Shown here piece by piece: positions 16,760 to 25,322 of a DNA stretch of 64,000 bases; positions within the stretch are counted from its first letter, which is position 1; every line of letters starts with the position of its first letter. The notes under the pieces were generated by a model. The model saw only the letters and a list, made by a program, of their open reading frames with translations, was not told the origin of the DNA and made no database searches. Source of the stretch: Tolypothrix bouteillei VB521301 (GTDB taxonomy: Bacteria; Cyanobacteriota; Cyanobacteriia; Cyanobacteriales; Nostocaceae); contig NZ_JHEG04000001.1 of NCBI RefSeq assembly GCF_000760695.4, positions 7,402,478 through 7,466,477 of the forward strand. The letters are read 5' to 3'. Made by a program: the position numbers and the translations under genes.

Positions 16760-17923
16760 ATGACTGATAAAGCAACTAAGCCAAAGAACCATCTTGTCGA
16801 GATTAAAGATTACGGTCAAAGTATTTGGATGGATAATTTGACCCGTGACATGATTCAATCCGGGGAACTCAAACAGCTGATTGAAAATGGCGGTATCCGT
16901 GGAATTACCTCTAATCCATCCATTTTTGAAAAAGCAATTAAGGGTAATGCAATTTACGATACTGATATTGAAGCTGGCGTTAAAGCGAAGTTACCAATTG
17001 ATAAAATTTACGAATCACTCATCTTTGATGACATTCGTAATGCCTGCGATATCTTCAAACCTGTTTATGAAGAGTCAAACGGTTTGGATGGCTACGTTAG
17101 TATAGAAGTACCACCAGTCATTGCCCATGACACTGAAAGGACAATTGAGGAAGCTCGACGCTACTACCAAGACATTGGGCGGGAAAACGTGATGATTAAG
17201 ATTCCCGGTACAACTCGGGGTTTACCTGCTGTGGAACAAGTCATCAGTGAAGGTATCAATGTTAATGTAACTTTGCTATTCTCAGTAAACAGCTATGTCG
17301 AGACAGCTTGGGCTTATATTCGAGGTTTGGAAAAGCGGTTAGCAGAAGGGAAGGATATTAGTAAAATCGCCTCCGTAGCGAGTTTTTTCCTCAGTCGAAT
17401 TGATAACAACATTGATAAACGCATTGACGAAAAACTGAAAAAAGGTGTTGACGACATTGCCATGGAAGCAAAGTTAAAAGCTGTTAAGGGCAAAGTCGCG
17501 ATCGCTAACGCTAAAATAGCGTATCAAAAATACAAAGAGATTTTTGGAAGCGATCGATGGCAAGCTTTGGCAGCAAAAGGTGCTAAAGTTCAAAGGCTAT
17601 TGTGGGCTAGCACCAGCACAAAAGACCCCAATTATAGTGATGTTATGTACGTAGATGCGTTAGTGGGTCCCGACACTGTTAACACTTTGCCACCCAACAC
17701 TATAGAAGCTTGCGCCGACCACTGCGCTCCAGCAAATCGTATTGACCTTGAGGTAGAAGAAGCCTACAACCTTATCGAAAACCTTAAAGATCCAGAGATC
17801 GATATTAATCTGGACGAGGTGATGAGCAATTTACTAAAAGAAGGAATTGACAAATTCATTCAACCTTACCAATCTCTCATCAGCTCCTTGGAAGAAAAGG
17901 TGAATCGTTTATCTCCTGTTTAA
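16760..17923 (+). CDS. tal: Transaldolase
   Basis: A 387-residue enzyme of the TIM-barrel transaldolase family (TalB/TalA long form). It transfers a dihydroxyacetone unit between sugar phosphates in the oxidative pentose phosphate pathway. Key phrases: SIWMDNLTRDMI and GITSNPSIFEKAI near the N-terminus, the Schiff-base lysine in MIKIPGT (Lys147), NVTLLFS, and WASTSTKDP. The length is normal and all motifs are intact. In heterocyst formers tal is often in an opc/zwf operon, but here it stands alone, followed by about 670 bp of repeat-rich DNA, so it may be a second copy. Confidence 0.95.
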   Translation: MTDKATKPKNHLVEIKDYGQSIWMDNLTRDMIQSGELKQLIENGGIRGITSNPSIFEKAIKGNAIYDTDIEAGVKAKLPIDKIYESLIFDDIRNACDIFKPVYEESNGLDGYVSIEVPPVIAHDTERTIEEARRYYQDIGRENVMIKIPGTTRGLPAVEQVISEGINVNVTLLFSVNSYVETAWAYIRGLEKRLAEGKDISKIASVASFFLSRIDNNIDKRIDEKLKKGVDDIAMEAKLKAVKGKVAIANAKIAYQKYKEIFGSDRWQALAAKGAKVQRLLWASTSTKDPNYSDVMYVDALVGPDTVNTLPPNTIEACADHCAPANRIDLEVEEAYNLIENLKDPEIDINLDEVMSNLLKEGIDKFIQPYQSLISSLEEKVNRLSPV

Positions 17924-18598
17924 TTGAAATTTCAGAAAAACATGGAGTAAGAAATAAGACCACGGGGTGTTTCCAATATCTTAGAGGATGCTTTAAAAGT
18001 AGTGGCTGAGGTATCCAAAACTATAGATCCTCTCTACCCTCCCTTAACAAGGCTACGGTGGTGTACACAAGTCTTCTAAAGGGCGTTCTTGAGGTTTCGA
18101 TCCCCCCTAACCCCCCTTAACAAGGGGGGAAGTTGATTCTAATTCCTCCTTTTTTAGGATGTTTCATGTCTTTTCTAGAGATCTGTGTACGCCGGAGTCT
18201 TAAAAAGGGGGAAAATACTTTTAAAGCCACCTTTTTTAAGGGAACCCGGATGCCATTTCCTTACGGAGGGTTTCACTCCCTAAGGAACTAGCTCCCCAAA
18301 AGAGAGGCTCTCCTTAACAAGGAGAGTTTTAAAAGTACCTTATCCCTCTTTAAGGGGAAGTGAAAAAGTGCCTTACCCTCCATTTTTTAGGGAGTTGGGA
18401 GGAGCTAAAGCATTATAAGGCTAAACAAATTTAAAATATTACGCAGGCTAAACATTACAGACCTCATATACTTTTTGGTGAAAAATGCCTAACCTATAAG
18501 AGTGGAAATTTTTTAGGAAGAATTTACTAGGATTCTTATAGTAAAATAAACTCGAAAGTATATTTTATCTCCAACTATCAAATAGAAGCAGCAAGCGT
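17924..18598. repeat. Repeat-rich intergenic region
   Basis: About 675 bp without a supported gene. It contains several variants of a CCCTTAACAAGGG-type hairpin, the best being CCCCCCTTAACAAGGGGGG at 18111-18129, and further purine/pyrimidine-rich blocks to about 18400. These resemble the dispersed short palindromes common between cyanobacterial genes. No RNA family is recognised. Confidence 0.6.
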
Positions 18599-18601
18599 TT
18601 G

Positions 18602-20548
18602 ATGGCGAAACCAATCGTTCTAACAAAACGGCTCGGCAGACAGATCGTTCACTGGCTGCTCCAAGAAGACCGAAAAGACAAAGACGGTCCTTATCGTAAG
18701 GAAGAAGCACACCGCAGCCATCCTTGGTGGCAAGTCATGTGTCTGACTGGGGTAGATTATTTCTCGACACTTGGCTATCAACCGGGTATTGCAGCATTGG
18801 CAGCGGGTGCGCTCTCTCCCCTTGCCACCCTCATTCTAGTTCTGCTAACACTCTTTGGCGCGTTGCCGATCTACCGACGCGTTGCTGCTCAAAGCCCCAA
18901 TGGTGAAGGGTCGATCGCAATGCTCGCCCACTTCCTTCCCTGGTGGCAAGGTAAATTCCTCGTGCTGTGTCTGCTTGGCTTTGTGGCAACAGACTTCATC
19001 ATCACCATTACTCTCTCTGCAGCTGATGCTACAGCTCATATCATTGAAAACCCCCTCGTACCAAGTTGGTTTCACAATCAAGCGCTCGCTATTACTTTAT
19101 TACTTGTGGCAATGCTGGGCGCAGTGTTTCTGAGAGGTTTCCGAGAAGCGATCGGTATTGCAGTCTTTCTAGTTATCGTTTATCTATCATTAAACTTAGT
19201 TGTCATTGGCGTCGGTGTATATCAAATCTTAAATCGCCCATCGGTTATTACAGACTGGCAAACTACACTTTTTGCAACCCATCACAACCCCATACTCATG
19301 CTTGGGGTAGCCATTTTGCTATTTCCAGAATTAGCATTGGGATTATCCGGATTTGAGACTGGGGTTGCCGTGATGCCCCTGGTGCAAGGCAGTAGCAAAG
19401 ATGCTCCAGAACAGCCCAAAGGTCGCATTCGCAATACCTATAAGTTGCTCACATCTGCTGCATTAATCATGAGCTTCTTTTTACTTGCTAGCAGCTTGAT
19501 AACCACTTTACTGATTCAACCAGAAGAATTTAAAGCTGGAGGCAAAGCAAGCGGGCGTGCTCTTGCCTATTTAGCACATACATACCTGGGCAATGGCTTT
19601 GGCACACTTTACGATATCAGTACCATCACGATTCTATGGTTTGCAGGTGCATCTGCTATGGCGGGTCTGCTCAATATCGTACCCCGCTATCTACCGAGAT
19701 ACGGTATGGCACCAAGTTGGGCATTAGCATCCAGACCATTGGTATTAGTTTATATGCTAATTGCCTTTGCCGTCACAATTATCTTTAAAGCGAATGTAGA
19801 AGCTCAAAGCGGAGCTTATGCTACAGGCGTGCTTGTTTTGATCAGCACAGCAGCATTTGCAGTCACTTTATCAGCCCACCACCGCAGAGCAAAGGGAAAA
19901 GTATTTGCTTTTGCAACTATCACACTGGTATTTATATATACGACTGTTGTAAATATTATTGAAAGACCCGAGGGGATTAGAATAGCAACGTTCTTTATCC
20001 TTACTATCATCTGCACCTCCTTGATATCACGCGTGTGGCGTTCAACTGAGTTACGCGTGGAGCGCGTTGAACTAGACGAAACCGCTGCTCGCTTTATCAC
20101 AGAAGAGAGCCGGGGGACGATACGAATTATTGCAAACCGCTTGAATGCTGGCGATGTGCAAGAGTATCTTTTAAAAGAAAAAGAGGTGCGCGAAGACAAC
20201 CACATTCCACTAACCGATCCCATTCTCTTTTTAGAGGTGTCAGTATCTGATGCTTCAGAGTTTGCAAATATCATCAGAGTCAAAGGAGTGGAAGTTGGTG
20301 GCTACCGGATTCTGCGTGCAGACAGTGCTGCTGTACCTAATGCTATTGCTGCTATACTTCTTTATCTTCGCGATCGCACGGGTACGATCCCCCATGCTTA
20401 TTTTGGTTGGGCAGAGGGTAACCCAATCAAGTACCTACTGCGCTTTATTTTGTTTGGTGAAGGCGATATTCCTGTTGTCACCCGTGAAGTGCTTCGCAAA
20501 GCCGAGAAAAACAGCGAGATGCGTCCTGCGATTCATGTTGGAGGGTAG
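18602..20548 (+). CDS. APC-superfamily permease (amino-acid transporter-like)
   Basis: About 648 residues from ATG 18602; an in-frame TTG lies directly before it. A basic cytoplasmic N-terminus is followed by roughly twelve membrane helices starting at [20 protein letters not shown], a phrase of the APC fold's first helix. The C-terminal about 170 residues are hydrophilic and presumably cytoplasmic and regulatory (TRSVERV-like, then [12 protein letters not shown]). Family members import amino acids or other small metabolites by proton symport; the substrate is not predictable here. It is a single gene, followed by heptamer repeats, with no regulator obvious next to it except the LuxR-type gene transcribed toward it. 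Confidence 0.82.
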   Translation: MAKPIVLTKRLGRQIVHWLLQEDRKDKDGPYRKEEAHRSHPWWQVMCLTGVDYFSTLGYQPGIAALAAGALSPLATLILVLLTLFGALPIYRRVAAQSPNGEGSIAMLAHFLPWWQGKFLVLCLLGFVATDFIITITLSAADATAHIIENPLVPSWFHNQALAITLLLVAMLGAVFLRGFREAIGIAVFLVIVYLSLNLVVIGVGVYQILNRPSVITDWQTTLFATHHNPILMLGVAILLFPELALGLSGFETGVAVMPLVQGSSKDAPEQPKGRIRNTYKLLTSAALIMSFFLLASSLITTLLIQPEEFKAGGKASGRALAYLAHTYLGNGFGTLYDISTITILWFAGASAMAGLLNIVPRYLPRYGMAPSWALASRPLVLVYMLIAFAVTIIFKANVEAQSGAYATGVLVLISTAAFAVTLSAHHRRAKGKVFAFATITLVFIYTTVVNIIERPEGIRIATFFILTIICTSLISRVWRSTELRVERVELDETAARFITEESRGTIRIIANRLNAGDVQEYLLKEKEVREDNHIPLTDPILFLEVSVSDASEFANIIRVKGVEVGGYRILRADSAAVPNAIAAILLYLRDRTGTIPHAYFGWAEGNPIKYLLRFILFGEGDIPVVTREVLRKAEKNSEMRPAIHVGG

Positions 20549-20551
20549 GGT

Positions 20552-20640
20552 TAATTGCTAAAGGCTAATGGCTAAAGGCTAATAGCTAATGGCTAATGGC
20601 TAATGGCTAATGGCTAATGGCTAATGGCTAATGGCTAATA
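20552..20640. repeat. Heptameric tandem repeats (GGCTAAT)n
   Basis: About twelve tandem copies of GGCTAAT with a few variants (GGCTAAA, AGCTAAT). This is the short tandemly repeated repetitive (STRR) type known from heterocystous cyanobacteria. It starts directly after the permease stop codon. Confidence 0.9.
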
Positions 20641-20828
20641 CTGAGTCCAGAGAAAGCAGGCGGGTTTCCCGCGCCCTGAGGACTGGCGAACCTGAAGGGC
20701 GTATAGCCCTGCGGGCATAGCTTCGCAACGCGTAGCGTCTCCGTAAGGAGATAGGGCTAATGATTAATGGTTAATAAAAACCTGGCAATTAACTATTAGC
20801 AATTAGCAATTAGCTATTAGCTATTAGC
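20641..20828. repeat. Composite dispersed repeat with inverted heptamers
   Basis: The GC-rich core (20641-20760) has internal palindromes such as GCGGGTTTCCCGC and phrases like ACGCGTAGCGTCTCC, followed by CTCCGTAAGGAG. Heptamer repeats in the opposite orientation (ATTAGCA, ATTAGCT) fill 20785-20828. Together with 20552-20640 it can fold as a long stem. It runs into the 3' end of the LuxR-type gene. Confidence 0.7.
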
Positions 20829-21491
20829 CTTCGTATAAAGTTGCGCTATCATCTCAGCACGTGATGAGACTGCAAGTTTGCGAAACATCCGCTTGAGAGC
20901 CTGCTTTACAGAGTTTTCTGTAATCCATAAAGATGCACCAATCTCCGCGCTGGTCAGTCCCTTTGCAACTAGTTCGGCAATTTGAGCTTCTCTCGGAGTC
21001 AGGCGATCGTAATTTAATTCAAAGACAACTGGTTTTGAACGCAACACTGCCAGCCGTGTAGAAAGATGTATACATAAAGCACTTAAATCTGCTAAATCAT
21101 CTGCATTGAAAGCTGGATCGCTGCGGTGGCGTGTAAAGGCAATTCCCCCTACAAGTTGACCGTTGCTTACAACCGGACCCACCATTACATGCCCGTGATC
21201 TGCACGAGGACAAATTTTTTGCCAAACCCCAGGAGGCAAAATCACTTCATCATGCACGGCAGCATGGCGCTTAACCAAATAGCGCAGAACAGGATTATAA
21301 TCTAACGATAACGCCAGTTTGATGGGGGCTGGAGTGTTGGCATCTACAGCAGGAAACTCATCTAAAAAAGTCAACCCCGAGCGTGTAGCAGCGAAATATT
21401 GTCCTACTTTTGCCATGATGGATTGTCGAAGTTCTTGCTCGTTCTGAGCCTGAGCGATCGCATGAAATAATGACTGTAAAGAAGTTACCAT
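20817..21491 (-). CDS. LuxR-type transcriptional regulator with N-terminal GAF-like sensor
   Basis: 225 residues from ATG 21491; a longer frame upstream would start inside the TnpB element, so this start is preferred. The N-terminal about 150 residues look like a GAF-type sensory domain. The C-terminus is a LuxR/NarL helix-turn-helix: LTPREAQIAELVAKGLTSAE, IGASLWITENSVKQALKRMF and LAVSSRAEMIAQLY. The last codons (KANS-stop) are supplied by the heptamer repeat that follows, so the original 3' end has probably been altered by repeat expansion. The TnpB element lies directly upstream and may have displaced its promoter. Target and signal are unknown. Confidence 0.82.
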   Translation of the reverse strand: MVTSLQSLFHAIAQAQNEQELRQSIMAKVGQYFAATRSGLTFLDEFPAVDANTPAPIKLALSLDYNPVLRYLVKRHAAVHDEVILPPGVWQKICPRADHGHVMVGPVVSNGQLVGGIAFTRHRSDPAFNADDLADLSALCIHLSTRLAVLRSKPVVFELNYDRLTPREAQIAELVAKGLTSAEIGASLWITENSVKQALKRMFRKLAVSSRAEMIAQLYTKANS

Positions 21492-21529
21492 AATTCTTAC
21501 CGAAAATATGGGTCTAAAGCCCCGTGCTT

Positions 21530-21670
21530 CTAGCACGGCTTTTTCTTTGTCTTTAAACTTCTAATAAGTTCTCTAAGTACATCTGATTTTGTTCTCCCCA
21601 CAGAATTGCAATACTCTTCGAGTATGAGGAGTTCGTATTCTTCTAACCTGAAATCCAAACGTTTTTTCAT
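21530..21670 (-). CDS. Small ribbon-helix-helix DNA-binding protein in TnpB element
   Basis: Forty-six residues from ATG 21670: MKKRLDFRLEEYELLILEEY, CNSVGRTKSDVLRELIRSLK and TKKKPC. The pattern of one beta strand (KRLDFRL) and two helices with GRTKSDVLRELIR is a CopG/Arc-type ribbon-helix-helix dimer. It is transcribed away from tnpB, 34 bp between start codons, and its stop codon lies inside the left-end hairpin, so it belongs to the element. The gap between the two genes holds paired TGTACA boxes. The likely role is repression of tnpB and of itself. A longer upstream frame overlaps tnpB and is disfavoured. Confidence 0.72.
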   Translation of the reverse strand: MKKRLDFRLEEYELLILEEYCNSVGRTKSDVLRELIRSLKTKKKPC

Positions 21671-21702
21671 AATACTGTACAGACTATTGGTGTACAATAT
21701 TA
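21671..21702. promoter_or_regulatory. Putative RHH operator between divergent starts
   Basis: AATACTGTACA (21671-21681), nine bases, TGTACAATATT (21691-21701): an inverted repeat matching at 10 of 11 positions, with two TGTACA cores 15 bp apart. It fills the space between the RHH start (21670) and the tnpB start (21705). Ribbon-helix-helix proteins typically bind such paired short palindromes. Confidence 0.55.
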
Positions 21703-21704
21703 GC

Positions 21705-22829
21705 ATGAAAACACTGAAGTTCAAGCTGTACGAACACAAGCGGAATAGATACCTCAAGCGAACGATCAACGCTTCTGGGGCAGTCTATAACCATTGCATT
21801 GCTTTGCATCGTCGGTACTACCGAATGTGGGGCAAGCACTTGAGTTGTGCGAAACTTCAATCTCATGTTGCCAAATTGCGGTTCCGCAATCCATTTTGGC
21901 AATCGGTAGGCTCTCAGGCAGTACAGGATATCTGTCAGCGCATTGAAAAAGCATACCAATTGTTTTTTAAACATAATCAGAAGGGGGTTCGTCCACCAGG
22001 GTTCAAGAAAGTCAAGAAGTACAAATCGTTCACCCTCAAGCAAGCAGGGTATAAGTTTTTAAGTGGCAATAGGGTCAAGATTGGAAAACGAGTTTATCAA
22101 TTTTGGAAATCCAGAGAGATTGAGGGAACGGTCAAAACACTAACCATTAAACGGACGTCATTGGGTGAATTGTTTATAGTCGTCGTGGTTGACTTCCCAG
22201 TTGAACCACAAATCAAATTCACGACTGGTAAGATAGCGGGATTTGATTTTGGTTTAAAAACATTCCTCAGTTGCTCTGATGGCTCTAGCATTGAATCACC
22301 ACAATTTCTGAAACGGTCTCTCAACGTTATCAAAAAAGCGAGTAAACGACATTCTAAAAAGCTGAAAGGTTCATCCAATCGAGAGCGTGCTAGAAAGAAT
22401 TTAGTACGCAAGTACGAAGATATAACCAACTCCAGACGCGATTGGTTTTGGAAGTTAGCCCACGACCTAACTAGTAGGTTCGATGTGCTGTGCTTTGAAA
22501 CGCTCAACCTCAAAGGAATGCAACGCCTTTGGGGACGCAAAATATCGGACTTAGCTTTTGGAGAATTTCTGCAAATCTTGGAATGGGTTGCCAAAAACAA
22601 AGGCAAGCAAGTCGTATTTATAGATCGCTGGTATCCCAGCAGCAAAACTTGTTCTCATTGCGGGCATATCCTGGAAAACTTGGATTTATCTATTAGAGAA
22701 TGGCGTTGCCCGTCCTGTCAGTCTGTGAATGGGCGAGACAAGAACGCCGCCAGGAATATTTGTACAGTTGGGGCATCAACTGTTGGGTTAGACGATGTAA
22801 GACGGGCAATGCCTGCAATTGTTGTTTGA
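21705..22829 (+). CDS. tnpB: RNA-guided endonuclease TnpB
   Basis: 374 residues from ATG 21705, full length for IS605-type TnpB. The N-terminal helix-turn-helix begins MKTLKFKLYEHKRNRYLKRT. The RuvC-like core is complete: first Asp in GKIAGFDFGLKTF, Glu in LCFETLNLKGM, last Asp in GRDKNAARN. The zinc ribbon CSHCG...CPSC lies between the last two. TnpB is the ancestor of Cas12: it uses an RNA made from the element's right end to cut DNA at the donor site and so keeps the element in place. The nuclease appears intact. Regulation by the divergent RHH protein is suggested by the shared control region. Confidence 0.95.
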   Translation: MKTLKFKLYEHKRNRYLKRTINASGAVYNHCIALHRRYYRMWGKHLSCAKLQSHVAKLRFRNPFWQSVGSQAVQDICQRIEKAYQLFFKHNQKGVRPPGFKKVKKYKSFTLKQAGYKFLSGNRVKIGKRVYQFWKSREIEGTVKTLTIKRTSLGELFIVVVVDFPVEPQIKFTTGKIAGFDFGLKTFLSCSDGSSIESPQFLKRSLNVIKKASKRHSKKLKGSSNRERARKNLVRKYEDITNSRRDWFWKLAHDLTSRFDVLCFETLNLKGMQRLWGRKISDLAFGEFLQILEWVAKNKGKQVVFIDRWYPSSKTCSHCGHILENLDLSIREWRCPSCQSVNGRDKNAARNICTVGASTVGLDDVRRAMPAIVV

Positions 22830-22870
22830 GCCTAGAATCCTCACGCCTTTAGGCTGAGGAGTATGTCAAT

Positions 22871-23215
22871 GCTCGTTCTGGCTGTTGCTACTGCGGCAAA
22901 GTGTACTCGTTCGAGGTCTATTTATCACTTAGCATAATGTACTATCTTAGCTTTGTGAAAACACAAAAGTGACTTCACAACTCATATCATGTTCGAGTAA
23001 ATATTGATACTAGGTTTGTAGTTGCGCGTTAGCGCATATGTCGCAACTACGAACCACTTAATTTAAGTCATGAGCCGAACATGGTATTACAGAAGTTTTC
23101 AACTCAATGAACCATACTATGCTCTTGTGGGATGGGCGTCCTCAACCGTACTACTTTGTATGGTCTATTAATTTGAAAATTGTTGTAATTGAAACTTTAC
23201 TTGAGTTTGCTTCAA
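22871..23215. other. Intergenic region with dispersed repeats
   Basis: The palindromic repeat at 23013-23055 is the inverted counterpart of 6110-6153, and CTTGTGGGATGGGCGTCCTC at 23124-23143 repeats 4659-4678. A short Cys-containing frame at 22868-22970 is too weak to call. No gene supported. Confidence 0.5.
23013..23055. repeat. Dispersed palindromic repeat, copy 2
   Basis: Arms GGTTTGTAGTTGCGC and GCAACTACGAACC match the reverse complement of the unit at 6110-6153 almost exactly, with a different centre. Confidence 0.85.
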
Positions 23216-23920
23216 ATGAATACTCAAAATTCAAACAAACTACAAATTGGTATCTTTATCAGCCCCAACTGCTATATTCCAGACATCATTGGAGTCTATA
23301 CCGTATTTAGCGTTGTTCCGGATTGTGATATCCACTTTATTTGGGAAAATACAGATCTCATTGTCGGGTATCCAAATTTTCCGATGCACGCTACAACAAC
23401 CTTTGCGGAATGCCCGTCAGATCTTGATGTCCTCTGTATTGGAGCTTCTACAGGCATATTGTCAGATGAGGCTTTAGAATTCCTAGTAGACCGAGGCAAT
23501 AAAGCGAAGTACTTAATTGGAATCTGCGGTGGTAGCCTCATGTTGGCTGCTGTAGGTTTGCTAAAAGGGTATCGCGCTACAGCAACTTTCTCACTCGTTG
23601 AAGAACTCCGTCATTTTGGGGCGATTCCAGTGACGGGGGGTGAAGTTGTCGCAGACAGAAATCGAATCACAGCAAGCCCAGTTTCTGGTTCATTTGATGC
23701 TGCGTTAATTGTTTTAGGAAAGCTACGCGGTGAGGATGCTGGCAAAGAAGTGGAATTGACGATTGAGTATGCACCTCACCCACCCTACGGTACGGGTAGT
23801 CCAGAATTGGCAGGGCATGAACTCACTCAAAAGGTGCTTCAAAAGTACGCAGTAGCTTTTGATGAATTCCGCAAAGTCGCACGACAGGTATCAGAACGTT
23901 TAGCAGGTGTGGAAGTTTGA
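23216..23920 (+). CDS. DJ-1/PfpI family protein (isonitrile hydratase-like)
   Basis: 234 residues from ATG 23216; the nine upstream codons are not needed by the family. The class I glutamine amidotransferase-like fold shows LQIGIFISPN at the start, the nucleophile elbow YLIGICGGSLMLA with Cys104, and a C-terminal GTGSPELAGHELTQ typical of the InhA/isonitrile hydratase subgroup. These proteins hydrate isonitriles or act on reactive aldehydes; the exact reaction is not predictable here. Single cytoplasmic enzyme, followed closely by a strong palindrome that may end its transcript. Confidence 0.88.
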   Translation: MNTQNSNKLQIGIFISPNCYIPDIIGVYTVFSVVPDCDIHFIWENTDLIVGYPNFPMHATTTFAECPSDLDVLCIGASTGILSDEALEFLVDRGNKAKYLIGICGGSLMLAAVGLLKGYRATATFSLVEELRHFGAIPVTGGEVVADRNRITASPVSGSFDAALIVLGKLRGEDAGKEVELTIEYAPHPPYGTGSPELAGHELTQKVLQKYAVAFDEFRKVARQVSERLAGVEV

Positions 23921-23926
23921 GTTCAT

Positions 23927-23948
23927 GTGCGGGCAAGGACGCCCGCAC
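23927..23948. repeat. GC-rich palindrome after the PfpI gene
   Basis: GTGCGGGC-N6-GCCCGCAC is a perfect 8-bp hairpin 6 bp after the stop codon. A related copy is at 27491-27508. It is a dispersed cyanobacterial repeat that may also act as transcript end. Confidence 0.75.
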
Positions 23949-24036
23949 CACAGTCAACTCGAAGTCTGCCTTCCTTAACGATCGTGAGCCACCTAATGGA
24001 AGAGGTTGTGTCCATAACCTTGTATTCACTTCAGTT

Positions 24037-24522
24037 TCACCAATCATGGTCGCAGAACTCAACTACAGTTCCATCTTCCATAACAAGGTTATGGACGATA
24101 GTACCTTCAAAGTTAACAGTACTAATATTCTTGCCACCACTGAGATTCGCGTTACTCAAACTGGTGTTGATGATCTGAGCACGAAACAAATTGGCATCTC
24201 TGAGATCGGCATCTCTCAGGTTGACAGCAGTCATTTCAGCATTAGTCAAGTTAGCACCACTGAAATTAGTACTCCTCAAATTGCAGTTGGTCAATTGGGC
24301 ACGAGTCAAGTTGGCACTGCTGAGATTAGCATGACTCAGATTGGCACCAGCCAAGTTGGCTTCATACAGGTTGGCACCACTGAGATTAATCCCACTCAAG
24401 TCAGCACCGACATAATTGTCATTCCAGGGATCGGAGCCGCTAATATTGACACCTCTAAGATTGAGACCGCTAAAATCTCTCTCCCCAGTAGCATATCTTC
24501 TTCTCAATTCTTCTCCATCCAT
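24037..24522 (-). CDS. Pentapeptide-repeat protein
   Basis: 161 residues consisting mainly of about 20 pentapeptide repeats of the A(D/N)LXX type, for example FSGLNLRGVNISG, GADLSGINLSGANLYEANLA and GANLSHANLSSANLTRAQL. These form a right-handed quadrilateral beta helix. No signal peptide is seen, so it is probably cytoplasmic. Function of short proteins of this kind is mostly unknown; DNA-gyrase protection is known for only a few. The complementary strand is also open because of the repeat's codon bias, but the minus strand is clearly the coding one. It lies tail-to-tail with the PfpI gene. Confidence 0.92.
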   Translation of the reverse strand: MDGEELRRRYATGERDFSGLNLRGVNISGSDPWNDNYVGADLSGINLSGANLYEANLAGANLSHANLSSANLTRAQLTNCNLRSTNFSGANLTNAEMTAVNLRDADLRDANLFRAQIINTSLSNANLSGGKNISTVNFEGTIVHNLVMEDGTVVEFCDHDW

Positions 24523-24687
24523 AATTTAACTTCCACATTAATCAACACCTTTAAAGATAACTCACTAAACCTCTGGTCTACCTTATCAAACAAGCTCTAA
24601 GAGTGGGTATAAAATTAGAAATAGTTGTTTTTTTGAGCGTTCGAGCTAACTCATTGACTTTTTGACTTTGGATGCAGGAATGACGTG

Positions 24688-25170
24688 ATGACTAAGCTTA
24701 CTCAATTGATAAAGGCTATCAATGCTAATGACATAGCAACTGTTAAAACTTTAATTAATGAGGGAGTGGAGCTTAACTCTATTTACGATCTACCTCCTTT
24801 AGCACGAGCAGCAAGTGTAGGTAATGTAGAAATGGTTAAGTTACTAATCGAAGGTGGTGCCGACGTTAACCTCCAAATGGAAGAAGAAGCAGATACTGCT
24901 TTGACGATAGCAGCTCTATACGGTCAAATAGAAGTTGTCAAAATACTTGTTGAAGCAGGTGCAGACGTAAATATAGGAGATTGCTATGGAACCAAAGCTG
25001 TTGCTATGGCTGCCAGTAATGGTCATGAAGATGTTTATAATTTCCTGGCTCCATTAACTGTCCCAAAATTTGAACCAGGAGCAACAATCTTAGCAGAAGC
25101 AAAGCGTCAAAAACAAAGACGAAACGAAAAAGGAATATGGGTTTATAAAACGGAAGAAAATTCAAGTTGA
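24688..25170 (+). CDS. Ankyrin-repeat protein
   Basis: 160 residues from ATG 24688, with a GTG just before as an alternative. Four ankyrin repeats span about residues 3-125: NVEMVKLLIEGGADVNLQ, ADTALTIAALYGQIEVVKIL, VEAGADVNIGDCYGTKAVAM and AASNGHEDVYNFL. A charged C-terminal tail (KRQKQRRNEKGIWVYKTEE) follows. It is probably a cytoplasmic protein-binding adaptor. No partner gene is adjacent, and a specific function cannot be given. Confidence 0.9.
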   Translation: MTKLTQLIKAINANDIATVKTLINEGVELNSIYDLPPLARAASVGNVEMVKLLIEGGADVNLQMEEEADTALTIAALYGQIEVVKILVEAGADVNIGDCYGTKAVAMAASNGHEDVYNFLAPLTVPKFEPGATILAEAKRQKQRRNEKGIWVYKTEENSS

Positions 25171-25322
25171 AATTTAGGCTATCAAAATGAGAGTCCATCC
25201 GTAGTAGGTAGAAAATTTGCAAAGCGACTAAATTGGGATTTGAGCTTTCAGAATAGACCATCATTGGAAAATCAGGCTTGGTATAGCCCTATTCAAGACT
25301 CAAAAATACCCAAGGGTTTTAC

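Larger units (their letters stand above)
21505..22870 (+). mobile_element. IS200/IS605-group TnpB element without TnpA
   Basis: Limits are approximate. The left end has a hairpin CCGTGCT-TCT-AGCACGG (21522-21538); the right end has CCTCACGCCT/AGGCTGAGG (22839-22859), 10 bp after tnpB. Such subterminal hairpins replace terminal inverted repeats in this group. Inside are tnpB and a divergent ribbon-helix-helix gene; no Y1 or serine transposase is present, so movement would need help in trans. The right end is where the guide (omega) RNA of TnpB would be made. Confidence 0.75.

Noticed and set aside
20552..20640. Regular short repeats considered as a CRISPR array
   Set aside because: Units are seven bases in direct tandem with no spacers and no cas genes; they are STRR heptamers. 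No CRISPR array was found in the window.
22868..22973. Short frame NARSGCCYCGKVYSFEVYLS after the TnpB element
   Set aside because: Cys pattern hints at a zinc ribbon, but it has no start codon, no family match and lies at the element edge; too weak to call.
23917..24600. 227-codon plus-strand frame with repeated QIGTSQVGTAEIS-like text
   Set aside because: It is the complement of the pentapeptide-repeat gene; its periodicity comes from that repeat's codons, and the minus strand has the recognisable protein.
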